From assembly GCA_964395545.1 (NCBI GenBank), contig CAYNAW010000021.1, forward strand, positions 1 through 25,285: a DNA stretch of 25,285 bases, written 5' to 3'. The position numbers were made by a program, and so were the translations under genes. Below the pieces are notes generated by a model. That model did not search any database, was not told the origin of the DNA, and was given only the letters and a program-made list of their open reading frames with translations. Position 1 is the first letter of the stretch. The number at the start of each line of letters is the position of its first letter. The DNA is from CAYGVX01 sp964395545 (GTDB taxonomy: Archaea > Thermoproteota > Bathyarchaeia > Bathyarchaeales > SOJC01). Shown here in pieces: positions 1 to 6,701 of the stretch.

Positions 1-65
1 AGTTTCTTCCTGAATCCCAAAGGACCATCATCCAGAATCACTCTCTCATCTTTCTCTAAGTCCAT
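1..65 (-). CDS. possible 5' end of a gene cut by the window edge
   Basis: An ATG at 63-65 on the minus strand opens a frame that stays open to base 1 (about 21 codons, beginning MDLEKDERVILDDGPLGF). A G-rich stretch about 6 bases before the ATG could be a Shine-Dalgarno site. It would follow the membrane-protein gene ending at 153 in the same direction. The fragment is too short to assign a family, and an open frame of this length can arise by chance. Confidence 0.3.
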   Translation of the reverse strand, partial: MDLEKDERVILDDGPLGFRKK

Positions 66-152
66 AAGACCCCCAATAGAGGTTGGATAGTTTCCTTTTT
101 AGTTTTGCCCCGACTCTTTCTTGGGCATTCAGATACGTACCAACAATATTCT

Positions 153-755
153 CTACAGAGCAAACATCGCGATATACAACCACCCGAGAAAACCTAAGAG
201 CATTGTTGTCAATATCCCGATGACGAGACATGCTGTTGCCATGTCTTGGTCAGTGTCCTTTGTTGCCACATAAGCAATCAGCCCTCCAATCACTCCAAAG
301 AAGAACGCAACCAAGTACCACAGACCTGTTGGTTTTTCGGTTTCAACAGAACCGCTTTCCAACTCAGGCAATCTGCCTTGCTCATCTAACAGCTTTGGAT
401 TGGTCTTGGCATCTCGGAGACGAGCGATTTTGTTCTCCAGCTCTGCAATGGAAGTAAGATACGACTCTTCAGACATCTTTCCTTCAGCAAACAGCACAGA
501 CAGTCTCTTAACTGCCGTCTGGGTTTTGCCGATTTCCACGTCAATGTTCTGCTTGAGCATCCCTTCAGGCGTGTCTAGAAAGGCACAACTAACGTCACAA
601 GAGCTTCGGTTATCACACAAATAACAACACGCACTCTTCACGTCGTTGGTGCAGGATTTCTCTCTTGCAGCCTTTCCGTCTTCACTTTCAGCTACGGCTT
701 TGCACCGTCCGTCCTTCAAAAGATACTCGCAATCAACGTTGTCTCTCTTCACCAA
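153..755 (-). CDS. cysteine-rich, SHOCT-like, two-TM membrane protein
   Basis: A 200-residue protein of unknown function. Residues 9-57 hold eight cysteines (C9, C18, C35, C43, C44, C47, C53, C57), which suggests one or two metal sites. Residues about 68-116 form a charged helical stretch with an LFAEGKMSEESY core, resembling the SHOCT or coiled-coil segment of many membrane-attached proteins. The C-terminal 60 residues contain two hydrophobic segments separated by a polar KDTDQDM loop. The likely layout is therefore a soluble cysteine domain, a helical linker and a hairpin membrane anchor. The start is TTG at 755 or the next codon, GTG at 752. No strong Shine-Dalgarno site precedes them, but a TATA-like box lies at 787-796. 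Coding looks real; function is unknown. Confidence 0.8.
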   Translation of the reverse strand: MVKRDNVDCEYLLKDGRCKAVAESEDGKAAREKSCTNDVKSACCYLCDNRSSCDVSCAFLDTPEGMLKQNIDVEIGKTQTAVKRLSVLFAEGKMSEESYLTSIAELENKIARLRDAKTNPKLLDEQGRLPELESGSVETEKPTGLWYLVAFFFGVIGGLIAYVATKDTDQDMATACLVIGILTTMLLGFLGWLYIAMFAL

Positions 756-786
756 AATCCATCATGTACAAAACTACTCAGGAGAC

Positions 787-796
787 GTTTAAAGCC
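787..796 (-). promoter_or_regulatory. TATA-like box for the cysteine-rich membrane protein
   Basis: Read on the minus strand this is CTTTAAACG, about 35 bases before the TTG/GTG start at 755/752. That places the transcript start near 765 with a leader of about 10 bases, in keeping with the absent Shine-Dalgarno site. Seen in sequence; use as a promoter is inferred. Confidence 0.45.
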
Positions 797-871
797 TTTC
801 TGACAACTGCGTGTGTCTCACTTCAAAAGCTTTCAGTTTTCTAGCCTACTCAACAAGTGCGCACAGAGCGC

Positions 872-1378
872 CTATTTGGCATCTGCTAGATATTTCAGGT
901 GCAGCGGCTTGATGATTTCTGCGCCTCCGAGGTTCACAAGGACCGTGTCGATTTCCGAATACAAGTCCCCCAGCTCTCGCTTGTGCTCCACCATGAACCG
1001 GTCAAAGTCCGCGTAGCTCTTATGCACGGACATCAAAACGCCGTTCCGGCCCATCCCTCGGCAGCCACTCGCCAGAAGGACGTTAGGCTGATTTCTCATC
1101 CATTTCACAGTCTTCTCGATGCTCGCTTCAGCGTTCTTCCGCACTCCCGCCGAAGGATGGCTCTTGACCATCGAGATGGCTAATATCTCAAACCCCATCG
1201 CTGCCCACTTGGGCACAGCCGTGTAACCATCAAGAGCCTCCTTCTCCAGTTTCGCCCGCCTGCGCGTCACCGTGGGCTGCGACACGCCAATCTCCTTCGC
1301 CAGTTGCCGGTCACTCGTCTTGGAGTTCCGTATCAACGCCGCAAGAATCTTGTAGTCGATGCTCTTCAACTGCACCAA
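872..1378 (-). CDS. Lrp/AsnC-family transcription regulator
   Basis: A 168-residue DNA-binding regulator. Residues 6-50 form the typical Lrp/AsnC helix-turn-helix (IDYKILAALIRNSKTSDRQLAKEIGVSQPTVTRRRAKLEKE). The remaining 115 residues follow the usual order of a linker strand (GYTAVPKWAAMGFEILAISMV) and an alpha/beta effector or oligomerisation domain, although its sequence is not a close match to standard RAM domains. Length is normal for the family. The start is TTG at 1378 or GTG at 1375; a TATA-like box at 1409-1418 implies a nearly leaderless transcript. The next gene upstream on this strand is a pseudogene, so it appears to be monocistronic. Its target genes and ligand cannot be read from the sequence. 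Confidence 0.9.
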   Translation of the reverse strand: MVQLKSIDYKILAALIRNSKTSDRQLAKEIGVSQPTVTRRRAKLEKEALDGYTAVPKWAAMGFEILAISMVKSHPSAGVRKNAEASIEKTVKWMRNQPNVLLASGCRGMGRNGVLMSVHKSYADFDRFMVEHKRELGDLYSEIDTVLVNLGGAEIIKPLHLKYLADAK

Positions 1379-1408
1379 ATTCTGTCAGAGCACAATGCAG
1401 GTGTACTA

Positions 1409-1418
1409 CTTATATGGT
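1409..1418 (-). promoter_or_regulatory. TATA box for the Lrp/AsnC regulator
   Basis: The minus strand reads ACCATATAAG, a good archaeal TATA match about 35 bases before the TTG/GTG start. The transcript would start near 1388-1392, leaving at most about 15 bases of leader. Confidence 0.55.
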
Positions 1419-1552
1419 TATCGATGGCGTTACACGCCCACGTTTTTCGAGAGTGGCGCACGCCCACGCGGCATAGAACAACTGCCCTGTCGCGCGCGCA
1501 GGTCCGTACGTGCGCGTTGAGACAGAAAAAAAGGAGGGGAGGGCAACGGGGG

Positions 1553-1820
1553 CTACCAGCTGGTGCCGTAGTGGCCGGCGGCGGCGACGATGTCGAAGAT
1601 GTCGCTGTCGCCGTCGCCGTCGAGGTTCGCAGTTCGCGATGTATTCTGGGCTCCCTTGCTTGGCGCCGTAGGCTCCTGCCATGCGGATGATGTCGAAGAT
1701 GTCCACGTCGCGGTCGCCGTCCACGTCGCCAGGGATCGTCACCAGAACCCAGCCGTAGACGAAAGCGTTGTCAACGGTGTTGGTTTCGCCGGGAACTGGC
1801 TCTGCATACGCGCGCGTGTA
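1553..1820 (-). pseudogene. truncated, frameshifted C-terminus of a CARDB/dockerin secreted protein
   Basis: The minus strand from about 1820 encodes AEPVPGETNTVDNAF, like the end of a CARDB-type Ig repeat. A complete EF-hand-like dockerin half follows (GDVDGDRDVDIFDIIRMAGAYG). At 1622-1628 the frame breaks. In the frame one base over, the second half continues as NLDGDGDSDIFDIVAAAGHY and ends GTSW at TAG 1553-1555. Comparison with the neighbouring gene, which reads CDLDLDGDIDIFD, suggests one extra A after TGCG. Nothing upstream of 1820 resembles a secreted protein: that DNA is antisense to the start of the gene at 1906. So both the N-terminus (signal peptide and repeats) and the reading frame are lost. 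A sequencing error could explain the frameshift but not the missing N-terminus. Confidence 0.75.
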
Positions 1821-1905
1821 ACCCTTCGGTTTTCGTTTTGGACTGTTGGAGGCCTGGTCAAAACCGATAATAGGTCGATTGGCTAACCATAGTAGGGGAG
1901 AAGTC

Positions 1906-3312
1906 ATGAAGGTCTTGGTTTCAGTTTTCATGGTTTCTATGATAATGTCAAGCGCATTGACGCTTACGTTGGACGTTCAGCCAGCTAGAGCAAGCGGAGC
2001 GGTCTGCACGCGCGAAGTGAGTCTCTATGACATCGTCCGCATAGCAAGCATATATGGGGTAAAATGCCCAGACCCACGGTACGACCGACTTTGTGACCTA
2101 GACCTCGATGGTGACATCGACATCTTCGACCTCGTCATCGCCGCCCACAGCTACGGAGCAAGCTGGCTTGCGCGCACCCCGCTGAGGACAAACTCGTCAG
2201 GTTCACTTCGCGATCCCTTGCAGAGGAAAATCGTGCAGGCGGCTGGGCGAACGTGGCTGTTCCAGACCGACGATGCAGACTTCACTTACACATCGAGCGC
2301 AGACGGCGTTGATTGGATGGGAAAGACCCCAATTCACAGCGCGCCGACGATCGCAGGGACTAATGGCTACGGAGAGGGAATCTCCGTGGCTTATGACGGC
2401 ACCTACATTGATTACGTCGTTACAGAGCTCGCCCAGTTTGACTGCAGGTTCGTATACCGACGGGGAGTCCCTCTGAGCAACGGAACAATTTCATGGTTAG
2501 CGGCAGAGCAGACGGTTTTCGACGGAATCATCAGCCACTACGTTTCTGGAAGCCCCACAATCGCCATCGACAACTCCCATCACCCCTGGGTTTCATACGC
2601 CGTCTACAACGGCTCGGACTGCTACTTGAACATAACCACGAGCAACACCGCTGACGGAACATGGCAAACCGCGTCTGGCTTTCCCCAGAGGTTCGTAACG
2701 GTCGACGATTATATGCCGACGCAACGATGCATCATCTTGACTCTACAAGGCGAGCGCATGGCTTTTCTTTACTGCGAAGCCCTACCCGGCAGCTTTGTTT
2801 ATTGCAGCATTTGGAACGGGACTGCTTGGGAGGTTGATGCCGAGCAAGCAAGCACAGACACGGTAAGCCACGGTGACTATATGAGCGGAGTGGCGTTAGA
2901 TAACGACATACACTTCAGCTACAACAATGGGACCGACTTGCTGCGGCGATGCCGCCAGTGGGGTGTCGGATGGCAAGCAGAAGGTGTCCTCGTGGACGAC
3001 TGCGGTGACTTTTGCGCAGCAACATGGGGATTGGGAACCGAAAACAACGCCATCTACGCCTTTTGGGTGAACCAGCCGACGACCGACCATGTCTATTACA
3101 AGCGATGGACACAAAGCGACGGATGGGATATTTCTGAAACTGACTGGTTCACAGCCGCCAACCCCATATACAGCGGCAGGACTCACGGGACAAGCTACAA
3201 GTCAGCAGGCGGCGTTCTCCCCTTCGGCGTGCTCACACAGCTCTCCGACACCCTTTGGATGGTTGAAGTCAACAACATCATCATTTCTGGCACTCCAATC
3301 ACTGCGGGCTGA
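1906..3312 (+). CDS. secreted protein: N-terminal dockerin plus propeller-like body
   Basis: A 468-residue exported protein. The start is ATG 1906, chosen because AGGGGAG lies 5 bases upstream and the next 30 residues form a signal peptide ending near ARASG. An upstream in-frame ATG at 1846 would bury this signal. Residues about 35-85 are a dockerin-type EF-hand pair. The first half (VSLYDIVRIASIYG) lacks the calcium-binding aspartates; the second (DLDLDGDIDIFDLVIAAHSYG) keeps them. The rest is rich in aromatic residues, Gly, Ser and Asp, with repeated short strands and a degenerate Asp-box-like SSADGVDW, as in BNR/sialidase-type beta-propellers. No catalytic set could be assigned. Dockerins usually sit at the C-terminus, so N-terminal placement is unusual. 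The role is probably extracellular binding or glycan handling (inference). Confidence 0.85.
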   Translation: MKVLVSVFMVSMIMSSALTLTLDVQPARASGAVCTREVSLYDIVRIASIYGVKCPDPRYDRLCDLDLDGDIDIFDLVIAAHSYGASWLARTPLRTNSSGSLRDPLQRKIVQAAGRTWLFQTDDADFTYTSSADGVDWMGKTPIHSAPTIAGTNGYGEGISVAYDGTYIDYVVTELAQFDCRFVYRRGVPLSNGTISWLAAEQTVFDGIISHYVSGSPTIAIDNSHHPWVSYAVYNGSDCYLNITTSNTADGTWQTASGFPQRFVTVDDYMPTQRCIILTLQGERMAFLYCEALPGSFVYCSIWNGTAWEVDAEQASTDTVSHGDYMSGVALDNDIHFSYNNGTDLLRRCRQWGVGWQAEGVLVDDCGDFCAATWGLGTENNAIYAFWVNQPTTDHVYYKRWTQSDGWDISETDWFTAANPIYSGRTHGTSYKSAGGVLPFGVLTQLSDTLWMVEVNNIIISGTPITAG

Positions 3313-3467
3313 GGACGTTCAAGGCCCTACTCCTGGTGAAACTGACGAAACCCTCACCCATGTTAGCATGTGCCCCTGAAACCACGGGACAGAACGCGCA
3401 AATTTCATGCGGATCTGATAAAGTCACTAATCGCGCGCAAGACAGGGGAAGACGTTGAGGGAAGTAG

Positions 3468-3478
3468 GTTTAAGATAG
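3468..3478 (+). promoter_or_regulatory. TATA-like box for the rhomboid gene
   Basis: GTTTAAGATA lies about 40 bases before the TTG start at 3514. A near-repeat, AGTCACTAAT / AGTGACTAAT, occurs either side of it (3422-3431 and 3488-3497). Weak evidence. Confidence 0.35.
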
Positions 3479-3513
3479 AATTGCCAGTAAGTGACTAATG
3501 GGCGGGTTCAGCC

Positions 3514-4200
3514 TTGTTCCCTCTTCGTGACCAGAACCGTTCAAAGACGACACCACACGTCACGCGACTTCTGATACTCGTCAACATAGTGATGTTCATT
3601 CCTCTCCTATACATCACCCTTTTCCCAGACGGCCGAATGATGGCATTCACGGATTCTCTTTACGAGAATTTCATGATGATCCCAGCGGACATACTGCAAG
3701 GACGGAGCCTGCACACGCTTCTCACCTCCATGTTTCTCCACGCAGACATCTTCCACATCGGTGGAAACATGCTGTTCCTCTACATATTCGGAGACAACGT
3801 GGAAGACGCGTGCGGCCACTGGCGCTACCTTCTCTTCTACCTATTCTGCGGTTTCGTAGCGAGTTTGGCGCACATCCTGAGCCTCACTACTCACGGGGAA
3901 CTCATAACGCCGACTCTGGGCGCTTCAGGAGCGATTTCAGGATTGCTAGGCGCATACATCGTGTTGTTTCCGAAGGCGAGGATACTGACGCTAGTCATGG
4001 CTTGGTTCATCTACATCGTGCCAATCCCTGCAGCCGTTTTTCTAGGCGTTTGGTTTCTGTTGCAGCTACTCGAAACATACCTAGGCATGGGCGGCGACGT
4101 AGCCTACTGGGCACACATCGGCGGCTTCATCGCAGGCGCTTTTATCGCAGTTTTTCTTAGGGAGACACACAGGTTTAAAGAAAGGAACCGTGACCTGTAA
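3514..4200 (+). CDS. rhomboid-family intramembrane serine protease
   Basis: A 228-residue polytopic membrane protease. The catalytic serine lies in GASGAISG (S138) and its histidine partner in YWAHIGGF (H201). The HIGGNMLFLYIFG stretch (H81, N85) supplies the conserved region of TM2. About six hydrophobic segments surround these. The N-terminal MFPLRD is typical of soluble-start archaeal and bacterial rhomboids. The start must be TTG 3514: the nearest ATG (3498) is out of frame and a stop lies at 3496. Rhomboids cleave transmembrane substrates within the membrane; the substrate here is unknown. It stands alone between the secreted protein and agmatinase. Confidence 0.93.
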   Translation: MFPLRDQNRSKTTPHVTRLLILVNIVMFIPLLYITLFPDGRMMAFTDSLYENFMMIPADILQGRSLHTLLTSMFLHADIFHIGGNMLFLYIFGDNVEDACGHWRYLLFYLFCGFVASLAHILSLTTHGELITPTLGASGAISGLLGAYIVLFPKARILTLVMAWFIYIVPIPAAVFLGVWFLLQLLETYLGMGGDVAYWAHIGGFIAGAFIAVFLRETHRFKERNRDL

Positions 4201-4298
4201 CCAGAAGACTCTGCTAATACCTCAGCCTCGCAGGTGGCGGTAGAAAAAGCCTTATCATCACTGAACACACAGACTTGGCAAACGTGGTGCACTCAAAC

Positions 4299-5192
4299 AT
4301 GAGCAGCTTTGAACTCCATGTCTCTCCCTCCCCGGTCTTCAGCGGATGCCAAACCCCCTTCGAAAAAGCAGACTACGTCGTCTTCGGCGTGCCCTTCGAC
4401 CTGACCAGCACGTACCGCACGGGCGCAAAGTTCGCCCCAACAGCCATACGAGAAGCCTCGTTGAACATCGAAACCTTCAGCTTCCGTTCAAACCTCGACT
4501 TGGAAGACCTGAAAACCCACGATCTCGGTGATCTCCACGTTAGCGACGACGTGGAAACAACTATGAAGCGCCTGGAAGACACAGAGAAAGACTTGCTGAT
4601 GGCCGATAAGACACCAGTGATGATGGGTGGAGAGCACACGATCACTCTGGGTGCCTTGCGAGGCGCGGGCGGCAGAGACACCGGGGTGATCAGCTTCGAC
4701 GCTCACCTTGACCTCCGCAGCAAATACATGGACCTAACCACGAGCCACACGACTTTTATGCGAAGGCTCAACGAGCGCGTCAAGCCGAAAAGAATCGTTG
4801 AAATAGGCACTAGGGCTGTCTGCAGAGAGGAGTTGACTTACGCAGAGAAAGCGGGCATCCAGTACTTCACGAGGAACCAGATCCGAGACGAGGGAGTGGA
4901 AGCCACGGTCAAAGCCGTCCGGAAGATGCTGAAAGACTGCGAGAGGACTTACCTTACCATTGACATGGATGTGCTTGACCCTGCTTTTGCGCCGGCCGTG
5001 CAGAACCCAGAGCCAGACGGGCTAACCACCCACGAGCTGCTTGACCTCACAGACGGTCTCTGCGACAGGCGTATGGTGGGATTAGACTTGGTGGAAGTGA
5101 CTCCGCCCTACGACAACGGGAACACGGCAGTCCAAGCGGCACGAGTGCTGTTCGAAGTCCTCTGTGCCCTCGAGAAGGCTAGGAAGGCTTAG
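4299..5192 (+). CDS. speB: agmatinase (arginase/agmatinase family)
   Basis: Hydrolyses agmatine to putrescine and urea with two manganese ions. From ATG 4299 the product has 297 residues, normal for the family. A TTG 24 bases upstream (4275) is a possible alternative start. Metal ligands are visible in order: GGEH (H113), FDAHLD (D134, H136, D138) and TIDMDVLDP (D222, D224). The family signature PAFAPAVQNPEPDGLT follows the last pair, and a C-terminal DLVEVTPPYDNGNTA is also typical. Formiminoglutamase or guanidinobutyrase activity cannot be excluded by motif alone. The pyruvoyl arginine decarboxylase at 15715 would supply agmatine, which supports the assignment. It converges on the RNA methyltransferase gene; their stop codons overlap at 5189-5192. 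Confidence 0.93.
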   Translation: MSSFELHVSPSPVFSGCQTPFEKADYVVFGVPFDLTSTYRTGAKFAPTAIREASLNIETFSFRSNLDLEDLKTHDLGDLHVSDDVETTMKRLEDTEKDLLMADKTPVMMGGEHTITLGALRGAGGRDTGVISFDAHLDLRSKYMDLTTSHTTFMRRLNERVKPKRIVEIGTRAVCREELTYAEKAGIQYFTRNQIRDEGVEATVKAVRKMLKDCERTYLTIDMDVLDPAFAPAVQNPEPDGLTTHELLDLTDGLCDRRMVGLDLVEVTPPYDNGNTAVQAARVLFEVLCALEKARKA

Positions 5193-6538
5193 CCCCTCTT
5201 TTCAAGTTTGGCGATGAAGAACCCGTTGCACTTATGGATGTGTGGATAGAGTCTCTGGCAATCACTCAATCCCCTCATCCCCGCCGACCCTATGCGGGGC
5301 TCAGTTTCTCCAAGTCTAAACTCGGGGTTGTGCTTTAAGAATCCTTCAACCAACATCTCGTTCTCTTCAACCGTAATGCTGCAGGTGGAATAGATCAGTT
5401 TGCCGCCTTCTTTCACATGTTCTGTGCAGTTATTGAGCATCTTCCGCTGAAACGCTGCCATGCCTTTTATTGACCGTTTGGAAAGCCGCCACTTCGCTGA
5501 GGGTGCATGGCCGAAGGCTCCAGTACTGGTGCAAGGGGGATCAAGGAAGACAAGATCTGCTTTTAAGCCGTGGAGCGGGAAGGGGTTGCAGGCGTCTGCA
5601 GTCAAGGGCAGAGCGATTTTCACGCCCATTCTTTGAATCTCGCGTCTCCACACGTCCATCCTGCGGGAAGAATAGTCTAGCGAGTAGATTGTGCCCCGGT
5701 TTCCCATCAGCTGGGCGATGTGCGAAGTCTTAGCGCCTGGGGCAGCGCAGACATCCAACACGGTCATACCTGCTTCTGGTACGGCGACTTGGGTCGCCAA
5801 GCAGCTCGCCTTGTCTTGCACGTAGAACAAGCCTTCTCTGAAGCCCCGGGCCCTTGACAAAGGTTGCTCCGTGCTTGTCACTCTGTAAACATGGGGTAGC
5901 TCTTCCACGTTCTCTAAGGCAACGCCGTCGTTGGCGAGTTTCTCTAGCGTTCGCTCTTCAGCGGCTCGCAACGTGTTGACGCGAATGTATGTTGGAGTGT
6001 TCGTGAGCGTGCCTACAAAGTATCGTAGTGCTTCGCGGCGGCCTAGCAGCTTGAAACAGTACTTCACGAACCAAAGGGGCTGGAACATCTGTAGCGCCAC
6101 TTTCTCTTCGTCGTCTAAGCCTTTCAGAGTGTCAGCGGGCTCCACGTCTAGCAGGATACCTAGGGCTTCTTCATAATCTGCGAGTCTCCGCCACCCGAAG
6201 ATCGAACGCCCCGCCCTCGCCATCGACGAGGCTTTCTCGTAGCTGTCACTTCCTACGATCTTTGTTTGGTAGGTGTAGAGACGTAGGAAGGCTCGGACGC
6301 TGGGGTGGACGTCGTGGACCGTTTTGGGCTGCAGAACGTGGTTGATCAAATGGTCGAGGAGGTTTTGTCTTCTCGTCGTTTCCAGGACAAGTTTGTGAAC
6401 TAAACCCATGACGCTCGGGTCTTGAATGTCCAGCTCCTTTGATGCTTTGATTAGGGCAAGCCTCTCGCTGAGTCCCCTAAGCTCAATCCAGCAAAGGGCT
6501 TCTACTGCTAACGCCCATGCATCACGAAGCAAGCTCAC
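5189..6538 (-). CDS. RsmB/NSUN-family RNA cytosine-C5 methyltransferase
   Basis: A 449-residue SAM-dependent enzyme that makes m5C in rRNA or tRNA. Residues 1-170 are helical and resemble the NusB-like RNA-binding region of RsmB. The Rossmann domain begins with the SAM motif VLDVCAAPGAKTSH (260-273). Both catalytic cysteines are present: DPPCTSTG (C336) and STCSI (C386). The C-terminal CNGFFIAKLEK strand closes the fold. The start is GTG 6538, preceded by AGGAGTGA a few bases upstream. Archaeal members can act on rRNA or tRNA, and the substrate cannot be settled from sequence. It is transcribed away from the polymerase gene. Confidence 0.92.
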   Translation of the reverse strand: MSLLRDAWALAVEALCWIELRGLSERLALIKASKELDIQDPSVMGLVHKLVLETTRRQNLLDHLINHVLQPKTVHDVHPSVRAFLRLYTYQTKIVGSDSYEKASSMARAGRSIFGWRRLADYEEALGILLDVEPADTLKGLDDEEKVALQMFQPLWFVKYCFKLLGRREALRYFVGTLTNTPTYIRVNTLRAAEERTLEKLANDGVALENVEELPHVYRVTSTEQPLSRARGFREGLFYVQDKASCLATQVAVPEAGMTVLDVCAAPGAKTSHIAQLMGNRGTIYSLDYSSRRMDVWRREIQRMGVKIALPLTADACNPFPLHGLKADLVFLDPPCTSTGAFGHAPSAKWRLSKRSIKGMAAFQRKMLNNCTEHVKEGGKLIYSTCSITVEENEMLVEGFLKHNPEFRLGETEPRIGSAGMRGLSDCQRLYPHIHKCNGFFIAKLEKRG

Positions 6539-6701
6539 GTCACTCCTGTTGACTGTAGCACCGGTGGCTAATGAACACAGTCATGTTCCTTGGCGCTGAT
6601 AGAGTTTGCTCCACAGCTCACTCTTCCTTAACTACTGCCGAGTTCAAATCACTAAGATTAAAACCTTAGTATGCGCATACAGTGGAAGGGAAGTGAGGAG
6701 G

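Noticed and set aside
46..231. Minus-strand ORF of 61 codons
   Set aside because: It overlaps the end of the cysteine-rich membrane protein gene in another frame and has no family pattern or start signals.
1590..1886. Plus-strand ORF across the dockerin remnant
   Set aside because: It is the antisense of the GAC/ATC-rich dockerin codons; the DV-rich translation is a composition artefact.
6640..6670. GAGTTCAAATCAC resembling a tRNA T-loop
   Set aside because: No acceptor, anticodon or D-arm pairing can be built around it.
6606..6701. N-terminal extension of PolB
   Set aside because: The extra residues look non-coding, and the Shine-Dalgarno-like sites lie just before 6693/6702.
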